NCBI GenBank assembly: GCA_029782335.1
Contig: JAKOVA010000245.1
Coordinates: forward strand, 32,575 to 96,574
Direction of reading: 5' to 3'
Length of the DNA: 64,000 bases
Source: Actinomycetes bacterium
GTDB lineage: Bacteria > Actinomycetota > Acidimicrobiia > Acidimicrobiales > Microtrichaceae
Shown here: positions 45,551 to 56,924 of the stretch, piece by piece
How the letters are laid out: every line of letters starts with the position of its first letter
Numbering within the stretch: the first letter of the stretch is position 1
Position numbers and translations under genes: made by a program
The notes under the pieces: generated by a model
Told to the model about the DNA's origin: nothing
The model's input: only the letters and a program-made list of their open reading frames with translations
The model's database searches: none

Positions 45551-46428
45551 CAGATCGGCCGCCCGAAGGGGAGTTGGTCACGCCACGTCGACAGGAAGGT
45601 CTCGGCATGCTCCGCTGCGCCGACGACGGGGCCGGCGTCATGGCCGAGAGCATGCTGCATCGCCGCATCGACACATGTCGAAACCTCGGCACTCAGCGCA
45701 TCGAGCGAAGTATCGCCCGCCGGCCAATGAGCGGCGAGGGGGCCGGAGAGCGAGACGAAATCGGGGATGACGGTCGCACCGAGGCGGCCCAACGCGGCGA
45801 GGCCGCGGGTGGTGACGACGAACGGTGCGACCGGGGCCACGACACGGGCACGGACAGATGCGGCGTTCTCGTGGTCGATGAGCCCTTGGGCGGAGCCGGC
45901 GATCAGCACGTCGCACGGCTCGTCGAGACGGCCGGCCTCGACGATGCGACAGGTCGCCCCCGACGATTCCAGTTGGCGCTGGACCGCCTCCGACAGCGGG
46001 CTTTCCGAAACCACGGTCTGGGAATCGAGGTCGCCGACCGCACGCAAGGCGGTGAGCAGCGACACCGCCAGCAGGTCGTCTCGGAAGCCGGCCGCGACCC
46101 CGGCACGCGAGTCGTTCGCCGCGAGCGCCTCGAGCTGGGAGGCGGTGACGCCCTTGCCGGGGTCGAAGCTGACGCCGAGATCGCGGACCTCCTCGACGAA
46201 GGCGTCCAACGCCGCGGGCCGGTCAGCCTCCTCCGCATTGACCGCTGCGGACGCACCCGACGCTTCGATGCCGAGCACCGCGTAGGCGTAGGTGAGGTGT
46301 CTCGCGAGGTTCACCGCACCGTCGCGGAGGATCTTCTTTGCGGAGCGAACGATGCCGGATGAACGGGACGCGCCGTCGAGGTCGACGACGACAAAACCGT
46401 CGACCCCCTGGAGCTTGGTGATCTGCAC
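45550..46428 (-). CDS. Degenerate Glu/Leu dehydrogenase-like protein
   Basis: This 292-residue protein is recognisable mainly by its C-terminal half: CDVLIAGSAQGLIDHENAASVRARVVAPVAPFVVTTRGLAALGRLGATVIPDFVSLSGPLAAH follows the NAD-domain pattern of glutamate dehydrogenases. The N-terminal counterpart lacks the catalytic lysine motif (the GGxKGG position reads ASGASAAVNA), and the chain is about 120 residues short. It is probably not a working dehydrogenase; a regulatory or binding role is possible. GTG 46428 is the likely start. It is coupled to the serine hydrolase. The assignment is tentative. Confidence 0.62.
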   Translation of the reverse strand: MQITKLQGVDGFVVVDLDGASRSSGIVRSAKKILRDGAVNLARHLTYAYAVLGIEASGASAAVNAEEADRPAALDAFVEEVRDLGVSFDPGKGVTASQLEALAANDSRAGVAAGFRDDLLAVSLLTALRAVGDLDSQTVVSESPLSEAVQRQLESSGATCRIVEAGRLDEPCDVLIAGSAQGLIDHENAASVRARVVAPVAPFVVTTRGLAALGRLGATVIPDFVSLSGPLAAHWPAGDTSLDALSAEVSTCVDAAMQHALGHDAGPVVGAAEHAETFLSTWRDQLPFGRPI

Positions 46429-46800
46429 GGGGCCATTGTTGCCGCGAGTCGAACACAAAGGTGCCGGCCCTCGATTCAAGGGGCGGCTTGAGTCGAAGAC
46501 CGGCATGCTCAGGGTAATTCCGCATGCCCCGTCTGTCACCGAAAAATGAGGAAAGCCGGAGGCCGTGTCGGCAGAACCCCCCGAGCTACCGACACGGCCT
46601 ATCCGGCTGCGGGTGAGTGCCGACACAATCGTGGTGGGGACGAATGTCCGGTGGTCACCCGGTGGTTGAAGCCGAGCTTCAAGCACCCGACTGTAGCGCA
46701 GCCGGTGACGCGTGTCACGCGGACACACGTCACAATTTAGAGCATTCCCGACGCAAGATCCTTTGCCTCGGCAAATAAACATACGTACGAAAGCATCTCG
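46429..46800. other. 372-bp intergenic region with several hairpins, no gene seen
   Basis: This divergent gap separates the dehydrogenase-like gene (minus) and a luciferase-like gene (plus). It holds a 7-bp inverted repeat GGCATGC / GCATGCC (46502-46528), the long hairpin at 46554-46608, GTGAC-GCGT-GTCAC within a cluster of GTCAC words (about 46705-46735), and TTTGCC-TC-GGCAAA near 46763. The right 60 bp are clearly AT-richer than the window average and end in the luciferase-like start without a visible Shine-Dalgarno sequence. No tRNA or known riboswitch pattern was recognised. Confidence 0.6.
46538..46608 (-). terminator. Minus-strand hairpin with U-rich tail (terminator or attenuator)
   Basis: An 11-bp perfect stem (GGCCGTGTCGG / CCGACACGGCC) is extended by an outer 6-bp stem (AGCCGG / CCGGCT) across a 1 x 3 bulge, with a 17-nt loop containing a C6 run. 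On the minus strand it is followed by CTTTCCTCATTTTT, as in intrinsic terminators. No minus-strand gene ends here, so it would be a leader attenuator for the dehydrogenase-like gene or the end of a small RNA. Confidence 0.55.
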
Positions 46801-47763
46801 ATGTCAGACGCGGAACGACACGCACCGCAACTCTCGGTCACATTGGTGACCTTCGCCGACGAACCGCTCGAGTGGGCGCGGGTCGTCGCCACAGCCGAGG
46901 CGGCGGATGCCGCCGGCATCGATCGGCTCCTCGTCTCGGAGCACCTCGCGTTCGGCGACCATCTCGAGGACTACGCCCGTCCGGAGCTCGGCGGGATGCG
47001 CGGTGGACGCCAGCCCACCGGCCCCGACGGACACTGGCTCGAGCCACTCACGGTGCTCGCCGCGATCGGAGCGCGAACGACGCGTGTCCGGCTCGGGACC
47101 AACATCCTGCTGGCGGCGCTGCGACGCCCCGCGGTGCTCGCCAAGACCCTCTCGACACTCGACACGATCACCGACGGCAGGATCGACCTCGGCGTCGGTG
47201 TCGGATGGCAGCGCGCCGAGTACGAGGTCGCCGGCGTTCCCTTCGACACGCGGGGTGAACGACTCGACCACACGCTCGACGTGCTTCGCGTGCTGTGGCG
47301 CGACACCCCCGCGTCATTCGACGACACGCTCCTCAGCTTCGAGGGCATCCACACGATGCCCAAGCCGCTGCAGACCGGCGGGATCCCGATCTGGATCGGC
47401 GGTTCGGTCCACCGGCGCGTGGCGAGGCGACTCGCTCGTGGCGCCAGCGGATGGATCCCCTGGGGCGACGCTGCGGTCGATGTGGCTGCGGCGATCAGCG
47501 AGATGTCGGCGCTCCTCGACGCAGAAGGGGACCGAGTCGAGCGGCTTCGGATCGCCGGAACGCTCCGCCGTGTCCGCGACCGTCACGGCGGGATCGACCT
47601 CGACGCGACGATGGCGGCGGCACCGGAGTTGGCGGCGATCGGTATCAGCGACTTCCGGCTCGCCCTGCCCGTCACGGGGCAGCGCCGAAGCGACGAGGAC
47701 ACCTTCGGGCGAGCGGTCGAGGCGTTTCGGCGCGCGATCGGCTCGCAAGGCCTGCCCGGGTGA
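46801..47763 (+). CDS. LLM class F420-dependent oxidoreductase (TIGR03619-like)
   Basis: This 320-residue luciferase-fold enzyme has [81 protein letters not shown] and [15 protein letters not shown], the pattern of the TIGR03619 F420-dependent group. It reduces or oxidises an unknown substrate. ATG 46801 follows an AT-rich segment without a Shine-Dalgarno sequence, so the mRNA may be leaderless. CoxS-CoxM follow 62 bp later and may be co-transcribed. Confidence 0.9.
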   Translation: MSDAERHAPQLSVTLVTFADEPLEWARVVATAEAADAAGIDRLLVSEHLAFGDHLEDYARPELGGMRGGRQPTGPDGHWLEPLTVLAAIGARTTRVRLGTNILLAALRRPAVLAKTLSTLDTITDGRIDLGVGVGWQRAEYEVAGVPFDTRGERLDHTLDVLRVLWRDTPASFDDTLLSFEGIHTMPKPLQTGGIPIWIGGSVHRRVARRLARGASGWIPWGDAAVDVAAAISEMSALLDAEGDRVERLRIAGTLRRVRDRHGGIDLDATMAAAPELAAIGISDFRLALPVTGQRRSDEDTFGRAVEAFRRAIGSQGLPG

Positions 47764-47825
47764 CACAGACTCAGGGCTCGACGCCCGATCGTGGGACACG
47801 TCGATCCAACCAGGAGCATCCCCAC

Positions 47826-48289
<464 letters not shown>

Positions 48290-48293
<4 letters not shown>

Positions 48294-49120
48294 TCCCCGT
48301 CGCGTTCGGCTACCACCGACCCGAAACGCTCGACGAAGCCCTCGCGTTGCTCGGCGAGCTGGGCGATGAGGCAAAGGTGCTGGCCGGTGGGCACTCGTTG
48401 ATCCCGATGATGAAGCTCCGCCTCGCCGCGCCGCTGGCCGTCGTGGACGTCGGCCGTCTCCACTCGCTCCGCTACGTCCGAGACGGCGGCGATCATCTCG
48501 CCATCGGTGCCCTCACGCGCCACCACGACCTCGAAACCGACTCGCTCGTCGCCCAGCGTGTTCCCGTTCTGCGCTCGGTGGCTCACCTCGTCGGCGACCC
48601 CCAGGTCCGCCATCGCGGCACCCTCGGCGGCACCCTCGCGCACGCCGACCCGGCGGGGGATCTCGCGGCGGTCGCGGTCGCCCTCGACGCGACGATCGTC
48701 GTCGCCGGAACTACGGGGCGTCGCGAGGTGCCCGCGGGAGACCTCGCGACCGGCTATTTCGAGACGACGCTCGCGCCCGAGGAGATGATCGTCGAAATCA
48801 AGGTGCCCTACGCCGAGGCCGGCGAGTACCAGAAGTTCACCCGCCGCGCCCAGGACTGGGCGGTCGTCGGGTCGCTCGCCGTCCGCAGCCGCGGGACGCT
48901 GCGGGTGGCGCTCGTGAACATGGGCGCCACGACCATTCGAGCGACGGCGGTCGAGGCTGCCCTCGCCGAGGGAACGTCCGCGGCGGAGGCGGCCGTCGAA
49001 GCCACGGTGGGGACCTCGCCGGTTGGCGACCTCGCCGGAAGCGCCGAGTACCGCCAGCACCTCGCCCGGGTCCTCACCGAACGGGCGCTCCTCGCCGTCG
49101 AGCGCAGCGAGCGACGCTGA
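48290..49120 (+). CDS. Molybdenum hydroxylase medium subunit, FAD-binding (CoxM-like)
   Basis: This 276-residue FAD subunit has the VAO-type binding loops [15 protein letters not shown] and [22 protein letters not shown]. It accepts electrons from CoxS and passes them to NAD+ or a quinone. It overlaps coxS by 4 bp and is followed by a strong hairpin at 49127-49157. The usual next gene, coxL, is missing, so the pair needs a partner elsewhere or has another role. Confidence 0.92.
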
Positions 49121-49126
49121 GCCGAG

Positions 49127-49157
49127 CACCCCGCCGGGCACCACAACCGGCGGGGTG
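49127..49157 (+). terminator. Strong hairpin after coxM
   Basis: CACCCCGCCGG / CCGGCGGGGTG forms an 11-bp perfect GC-rich stem with a 9-nt loop, 7 bp after the coxM stop. There is no U-run, but such stems are common at gene ends in high-GC actinobacteria. It suggests the coxSM transcript stops here, without a coxL. Confidence 0.7.
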
Positions 49158-49270
49158 AGCAAGGCATTCTCCGGATCGCCAACATGAGGGTCGCACCAGA
49201 CACCAAGTGGCGAGCTGTACGGAATGGACGCAACTCGCTGGTCGAAAGTCGCGAGATTTCTCGTGGACGC

Positions 49271-50020
49271 TCAGCGGCGTGCCCCGTTGCGGGCCGGCTG
49301 CACCTCGAAGGGATGCTCGAGGAGGAGGCGGAGCGGGAGGTGGAGGGTCGCCATGTCGTCGGTGAGCAACTCCACGGTTACCGGGTGAACGGCAACGATC
49401 TCTCCGCGCACGATCCGCCCGTCCACCCCGCGCCCCACCAAGTAGGCGCCTTCGACGACCTGCCCGCGAAGCGCCCGCCCCGCGGCGAGGTTGCCGGCGA
49501 CCTCGCGACCACCGAGGCCCGTCAACAGCGCTACCGCCAGCGCCGGCGCGCCGAGCAGGGCGATGAGCACGACAACGAGGATGCGGATGTCGACGCCCAC
49601 CTGGCTCAGGGCGACGACCACCGACGCGGCGATGATCGAGATTCGCAGCAGCCGCTCGAGGGATCGGTGCCGAACACCCGTCGCACGCAACGCCGACTGA
49701 CCCACCGCCGCCGAAACCCCGATGGAGATCGCGTACCCGGCGATCAGAAAGAGGGCGCCGAGCATCAGGTCGGGGACCACCGCCAGGGAACGCTTCGGAA
49801 CGTCGTGGATGGTCGCGGGGCTCACCGTCGCCACGGCAGCGAACAGGCCGGTCGCCGTTCCCGTCCAGAACGCGAACGTCCCGACCGATCGCGCCAGCTC
49901 ACGGATGGCCGCGCTGCGTTTCGGCCGCGACATCGAACCGCGGATCATGCGTCCGGCGATCTCACCCAGCAGCAGACCGCTCGCCAGCACGACGAGCGCC
50001 AAGATCCAGTTGTTGGTCAT
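49271..50020 (-). CDS. MscS-like membrane protein
   Basis: This 249-residue protein has about five hydrophobic segments. A glycine/alanine helix and GLGGREVAGNLAAGRALRGQVVEGAYLVGRG resemble the pore-lining helix and beta domain of MscS-type mechanosensitive channels. The C-terminal part (GEIVAVHPVTVELLTDDMATLHLPLRLLLEHPFEV) is consistent with the MscS beta domain. It is the last gene of an operon with an ECF sigma factor and a small protein, each joined by a 4-bp overlap. It may be an osmotic sensor or effector for the sigma factor. Confidence 0.8.
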   Translation of the reverse strand: MTNNWILALVVLASGLLLGEIAGRMIRGSMSRPKRSAAIRELARSVGTFAFWTGTATGLFAAVATVSPATIHDVPKRSLAVVPDLMLGALFLIAGYAISIGVSAAVGQSALRATGVRHRSLERLLRISIIAASVVVALSQVGVDIRILVVVLIALLGAPALAVALLTGLGGREVAGNLAAGRALRGQVVEGAYLVGRGVDGRIVRGEIVAVHPVTVELLTDDMATLHLPLRLLLEHPFEVQPARNGARR

Positions 50021-50286
50021 CGCGGTTCCTCCACATCCGTGGCACCGCTGAGGTGCCGAATCGTGTGCCAGCCGAGCCCCAACAGGTCGATCGCCGTCGC
50101 GAGCGTCGAGCGGGTCAGGAGCGCGTCGCCGAGTTTGCGCGTGGTGCGCTGGGCGAGGTCTTCGGGGACTGCGAGCAGTTCGGCCAGCCCCGAGCTGAGT
50201 TCGTTGTCCCAGCCGGCTTCGCAGCGGGCCAACTCGGCGTCCAGCGTGTCATCGGGCGGTGGGTCGCCCAGCCGTTGGTCGTTCAT
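50017..50286 (-). CDS. Small putative anti-sigma or sigma-partner protein
   Basis: This 89-residue soluble-looking protein sits between an ECF sigma factor and an MscS-like protein with 4-bp overlaps on both sides. Its middle (LLAVPEDLAQRTTRKLGDALL) resembles the region that follows the sigma-binding helices in actinobacterial anti-sigma factors. However, there is no zinc HxxxCxxC motif and no clear membrane helix. It has a single Cys. An anti-sigma role is inferred from its position. Confidence 0.65.
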   Translation of the reverse strand: MNDQRLGDPPPDDTLDAELARCEAGWDNELSSGLAELLAVPEDLAQRTTRKLGDALLTRSTLATAIDLLGLGWHTIRHLSGATDVEEPR

Positions 50287-50828
50287 GCCAGTTCCTCCAC
50301 CTGCAGACGCCGTTGCACCTCGCGCCGGGCACGCAACAGACGTGTCTTGACCGTCGGGACGGTGATGCCGAGCGCGTCGGCGATCTGTTGGTACGAGAGA
50401 TGTTCGAGATCGCGGAGCACCAGCACGCTGCGACTGAGTTCGTCGAGCGCCCCGATCGCCTCCCGGAGCGAGTCCAGACGTCCGCGACCGTCGAGATGCC
50501 GCGCCGGATCGCGATGGTCGTGGACCTCGGGCAGTTGGTCGGGATCGGTGGCCTCGTCGCGGATGCGCCGGAGCGCCGACACCGCCGTGTTGTGCGCGAT
50601 CCGCAGGATCCAGGCCCGCTCAGCGCCGGGTTCTCGCTGCTCGTGGAGGTGCTGCCACGCTTTGATCATGGTCTCCTGCACGACGTCCTCGGCGAGCGCC
50701 GGATCGCGCACCACAGCGATTGCCGTGCGGTAGACGGCGGCGGCGTGAGCGTCGACGAGCGCGCGGAGGCGACGGTCCGTCCCGCCGTCGGCAACGCCGC
50801 GGCGCCGGGATCGAGTTCGGCGCAACAC
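50283..50828 (-). CDS. ECF-type RNA polymerase sigma factor
   Basis: This 181-residue sigma factor has region 2 (DAHAAAVYRTAIAVVRDPALAEDVVQETMIKAWQHL, about residues 27-62) and region 4 (LSRSVLVLRDLEHLSYQQIADALGITVPTVKTRLLRARREV), joined by an acidic linker. GTG 50828 is the only good start. It heads a three-gene operon with an 89-residue protein and an MscS-like channel, implying control by an envelope or osmotic signal. The target promoters are not obvious. Confidence 0.9.
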   Translation of the reverse strand: MLRRTRSRRRGVADGGTDRRLRALVDAHAAAVYRTAIAVVRDPALAEDVVQETMIKAWQHLHEQREPGAERAWILRIAHNTAVSALRRIRDEATDPDQLPEVHDHRDPARHLDGRGRLDSLREAIGALDELSRSVLVLRDLEHLSYQQIADALGITVPTVKTRLLRARREVQRRLQVEELA

Positions 50829-50879
50829 AATCGGTCGCCAGGTGCGACGGCGCGCCCGGCTCTACTAGAACCGTCGGCA

Positions 50880-51485
50880 GTGCCCTCCCGTTCTGTAGCG
50901 TCACCGTTGTTGGTGGTCTTTCACGGCCACGCGTCCTCACCCCTCGATGCCGGCTCGCTCGCCGAGCGCATCGACCCCGACCGCGCCTTCCACCACGTGG
51001 TGCCGGTCGGACCGGTGTCGGTGTCGGGTGGACGAGCGTGGTTCGGCGATCAGCCCGACTCGCTCGCCGACGCGACCCACACCGTCGCCTCCCTCCTCCG
51101 GGGGTTGTGCGAGGACCAGGGTGGGCCGGTCTTCGCCGTCGGCTACAGCCAGGGCGCAGCGGCCCTGCTCGCAGCGCTCGCCGCGCCCTCGACACCGGCG
51201 GCAAGCCTCTCCGGGGTGGTCTGTATCAGTGGGTTCCTCCCGGAGCCGCCGGAGGGGGAGTGGCACCTCGATCGCCTGAAGGACGTGCCGGTGCTGCTCC
51301 AGCACGGACGCGGCGATGACGTGGTTCCGGCGTTCCTCGCCGCGGATCTCGCGGCGATGCTCTCGACGGCAGGGGTGTCGGTCGATCACCACGAGTTCGA
51401 CGCCACGCACGCCCCGACCGACGAGATGGCCGCCAACGCCCGTGTATGGCTCGCCTCGCTCACCACCCCGGCGGTGAAACGATGA
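50880..51485 (+). CDS. Alpha/beta hydrolase (phospholipase/carboxylesterase type)
   Basis: This 201-residue hydrolase has the nucleophile elbow GYSQGA, the catalytic Asp in GRGDDVVP and His in DATHAP, the pattern of small carboxylesterases and acyl-protein-thioesterase-like enzymes. GTG 50880 gives a short N terminus before LLVVFHGHASSP. It is divergent from the sigma factor, with 51 bp between them. The stop overlaps the next luciferase-like gene by 4 bp. Confidence 0.87.
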   Translation: MPSRSVASPLLVVFHGHASSPLDAGSLAERIDPDRAFHHVVPVGPVSVSGGRAWFGDQPDSLADATHTVASLLRGLCEDQGGPVFAVGYSQGAAALLAALAAPSTPAASLSGVVCISGFLPEPPEGEWHLDRLKDVPVLLQHGRGDDVVPAFLAADLAAMLSTAGVSVDHHEFDATHAPTDEMAANARVWLASLTTPAVKR

Positions 51486-52408
51486 AGTTCTCCCTCGCCC
51501 TTCCCACCGACCACCACGCCGCGCCCGACGAGTTCGTCACCGGATCCGCGATCACCGCGATCGCGACCGCCGCCGAGTCGAGCGGGTGGGATGCGGTCTT
51601 CGTCACCGACCACCCGGCACCCGACACGCGCTGGCTTGCAGGTGGCGGCCACCAGGCCCTCGAGCCCACGGTTGCGCTCGCCGCTGCGGCGGCGGTGACG
51701 ACCCGCCTGCGGCTGCACACGAACATCTACGTGCTGGCGTACCGCAACCCGTTCCTCGCCGCCCGCTCCTTGGCGAGCGTCGAGCGGATCAGCGGTGGTC
51801 GCATGATCGTCGGCGTCGCTGCCGGCTATCTCCGCGCCGAGTTCGCGGCGCTCGGCGTGCCGTTCGAGGAACGAAACGAGCGCCTCGACGAGGCCCTCGG
51901 TCTCCTCCGGCGCCTGTGGGCCGGCGAGGAGGTCGCGGGGGAGGGTCTCGGCTGGTTGGCGCGGGGCGTCCAACAGCTCCCGGTCCCGGTCTCCGACGGG
52001 TCGCCCACGGTCTGGGTCGGCGGCAACAGCACCGCCGCGATGCGCCGTGCCGCGCGTTTCGCCGACGGTTGGTCACCGTTTCCGACGGCACCACAGCTCT
52101 CCAAGACCGCCAAGACAGCCGACATCTCGACGATCGAAGAACTCGCCGAGCGGATCGGGACGTTCCGTCGGCTCTGCGAGGACGCCGGCCGCGACGAGCC
52201 GCTCGACATCTGTTTCGGTTCCTTCTCCGGCGCCCGGTACGCGACCGGTGAAGCATCGAGCGCGGAGCTCCTCGACGAGCTTGGCCGCCTCGAAGATCTT
52301 GGCGTCAATTGGATCACCGTGACGGTGCCCGGAGACAGCGTCGCGGCGATGGTCGACGGCCTCGAACGTTACGCTGCCGAGATCATCCGACCGCTCGCCG
52401 CCTCCTGA
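51482..52408 (+). CDS. LLM class F420-dependent oxidoreductase (TIGR03619-like)
   Basis: This 308-residue luciferase-fold protein has DAVFVTDHPAPDTRWL, TRLRLHTNIYVLAYRNPFLAARSLASVERISGGRMIVGVAAGYLRAEFAALGVPFEERN and VWVGGNSTAAMRRAARFADGWSPFP. The cofactor is probably F420, as for most such actinobacterial enzymes. It overlaps the upstream hydrolase by 4 bp and ends 7 bp before maf. It is the third such enzyme in the window; the substrate is unknown. Confidence 0.9.
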   Translation: MKFSLALPTDHHAAPDEFVTGSAITAIATAAESSGWDAVFVTDHPAPDTRWLAGGGHQALEPTVALAAAAAVTTRLRLHTNIYVLAYRNPFLAARSLASVERISGGRMIVGVAAGYLRAEFAALGVPFEERNERLDEALGLLRRLWAGEEVAGEGLGWLARGVQQLPVPVSDGSPTVWVGGNSTAAMRRAARFADGWSPFPTAPQLSKTAKTADISTIEELAERIGTFRRLCEDAGRDEPLDICFGSFSGARYATGEASSAELLDELGRLEDLGVNWITVTVPGDSVAAMVDGLERYAAEIIRPLAAS

Positions 52409-55497
<3,089 letters not shown>

Positions 55498-55565
55498 GGG
55501 TCCGACACTACGAGCCCCCGGCTCCCCGGACGCGCTCACGGAGACATCCGTGGCAAGCTTCGCCG

Positions 55566-56075
55566 ATGGGCGCCCCGACGGATCTGCCGTCACTGCTCGA
55601 GCACGAGGCGATCAAGGCCCTGAAGTACGCGTACTTCCGCTGCCTCGACCAGAAGCGCTGGGATGAGATGTTCGAACTGTTCGTCCCCGACGGGGCGGTC
55701 GCTTCCTACAGCGGCGGGAAGTACCGCTATGAGGGACGTGAGGCGATCGTCGAGTTCATGCGCACGAACATGGACCGCCCCGGCTTCCACTCCAGCCACC
55801 GCGTCCACCATCCCGAGATCACCTTGCTCGACGACACGGCGGCGACCGCGACCTGGGCGATGGATGACGTCAACGTTGACAGCGAGTTCGACTTCTTCCT
55901 GACGGGAGCGGGCTTCTATGAGGATCGCTACCGCAAGCACGAGGGCCGCTGGCTGATCGAGGCGACCGGCTACCGGCGTACGTTCGAGACGATCCGACCG
56001 CTGTCCGCGAGCGGTACCCGGCTCACCGCAAGCTGGTGGTCCACCGATGGACAATCCCGCTTGGATGTGCGGTGA
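55566..56075 (+). CDS. SnoaL-like (NTF2 fold) domain protein
   Basis: This 169-residue protein has the SnoaL-like pattern: EAIKALKYAYFRCLDQKRWDEMFELFVPDGAV, then SSHRVHHPEITLLDDTAATATWAMDD and DRYRKHEGRWLI. The fold is a cone-shaped NTF2-like barrel, and family members include dehydratases, cyclases and binding proteins. Candidate polar residues are the Tyr, Asp and HH in the first half. It is coupled by a 4-bp GTGA overlap to a downstream lipoprotein gene. The function is unknown. Confidence 0.88.
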   Translation: MGAPTDLPSLLEHEAIKALKYAYFRCLDQKRWDEMFELFVPDGAVASYSGGKYRYEGREAIVEFMRTNMDRPGFHSSHRVHHPEITLLDDTAATATWAMDDVNVDSEFDFFLTGAGFYEDRYRKHEGRWLIEATGYRRTFETIRPLSASGTRLTASWWSTDGQSRLDVR

Positions 56076-56866
56076 ACCCGCATCGAAGATCCACCGTCCT
56101 GCGTGCTGCGATTGCGCTCCTCACAACCGCAGCGCTCGCCGGCGGGTGCAACCGATACGGCTACGAGGGTCACCTCGACGCGTTGTCCGTCGACGGTCTC
56201 GCGGTCCGGGCCGACGGGTGGATCCGAGACACCCGCTCCGGAGATCGACCTGCGGACGAGTGCTTCACCCTCCGTTGGTCGGTCGACGGGGTCGCGTCCA
56301 GCCCCAGTCAGGTGTGTGGGCTCACCGGCACCGCGGTCGCCCGCCCGGACGTCGAGTCGGCACGCGGGCCGGGGGCGACCGGCTTCCGAGGGGAACTCAC
56401 CGCCTGGGCGCTTCGCCGAGGCACCCACGAGATCTGCCTCGATGTCGCCCCACGCGACGCGGCGATCACACCGTTCACGCCGCTGGATTGTCGGAGCGTC
56501 GACGTTCCCTACGAGCCCTTCGATTCGGCGTCGCTCGACGTCGTCGACGTCAACGGCGCAACGATCAGCGCTGCGGGATGGTACCGACACGTTGTTGCGA
56601 CGTTGACCCAGAACATGGACCAGGTCGCGTTCTCCCTGGACGGCACGGTGCTCGTCGACTCGGGGCCCACGGGCCCGCTCCAGTGGGTGGAGCGGCCCGA
56701 CGCCATCGCCGCAGCCGGCCCGCGCGCGCAGGGAGTGACGCTGTCGGTGTCGGCCGCGCCCGGCACCCACGAGGTCTGTCTCGGCGTCACGCGACCCGAG
56801 GGGAGCGGGTTCAGCGCGCTGTTCGGCGACGCGAAGGTCTGTCGCACGGTCGTCGTCACGGCGTGA
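56072..56866 (+). CDS. Lipoprotein of unknown function
   Basis: This 264-residue protein has a signal peptide and lipobox (LTTAALAGGC). Its mature part has two similar immunoglobulin-like beta segments, each with a WIRD/AAGWYR-type Gly-Trp motif, a later GTHE[IV]CL strand and paired cysteines. These look like duplicated modules of about 110 residues. I do not recognise a named family. The GTG start overlaps the SnoaL-like stop by 4 bp. Confidence 0.72.
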   Translation: MNPHRRSTVLRAAIALLTTAALAGGCNRYGYEGHLDALSVDGLAVRADGWIRDTRSGDRPADECFTLRWSVDGVASSPSQVCGLTGTAVARPDVESARGPGATGFRGELTAWALRRGTHEICLDVAPRDAAITPFTPLDCRSVDVPYEPFDSASLDVVDVNGATISAAGWYRHVVATLTQNMDQVAFSLDGTVLVDSGPTGPLQWVERPDAIAAAGPRAQGVTLSVSAAPGTHEVCLGVTRPEGSGFSALFGDAKVCRTVVVTA

Positions 56867-56889
56867 GCCGCTCGACCCTGCCGAATACG

Positions 56890-56908
56890 ATCTGACGACC
56901 CGTCAGAT
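56890..56908. promoter_or_regulatory. Perfect 19-bp palindrome upstream of the amidohydrolase
   Basis: ATCTGACGACCCGTCAGAT has perfect 8-bp arms and a 3-bp spacer, and ends 17 nt before the GTG start, just ahead of the ribosome-binding site. The CTGACG-NNN-CGTCAG layout is common for TetR-type operators in actinobacteria. No regulator gene is adjacent. Confidence 0.6.
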
Positions 56909-56924
56909 TCTGGAGGAAGCGGCA

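Noticed and set aside
46554..46608. Known riboswitch or tRNA
   Set aside because: No match to patterns I know (glycine, cobalamin, SAM, ydaO, TPP or tRNA cloverleaf); only a long hairpin is supported.
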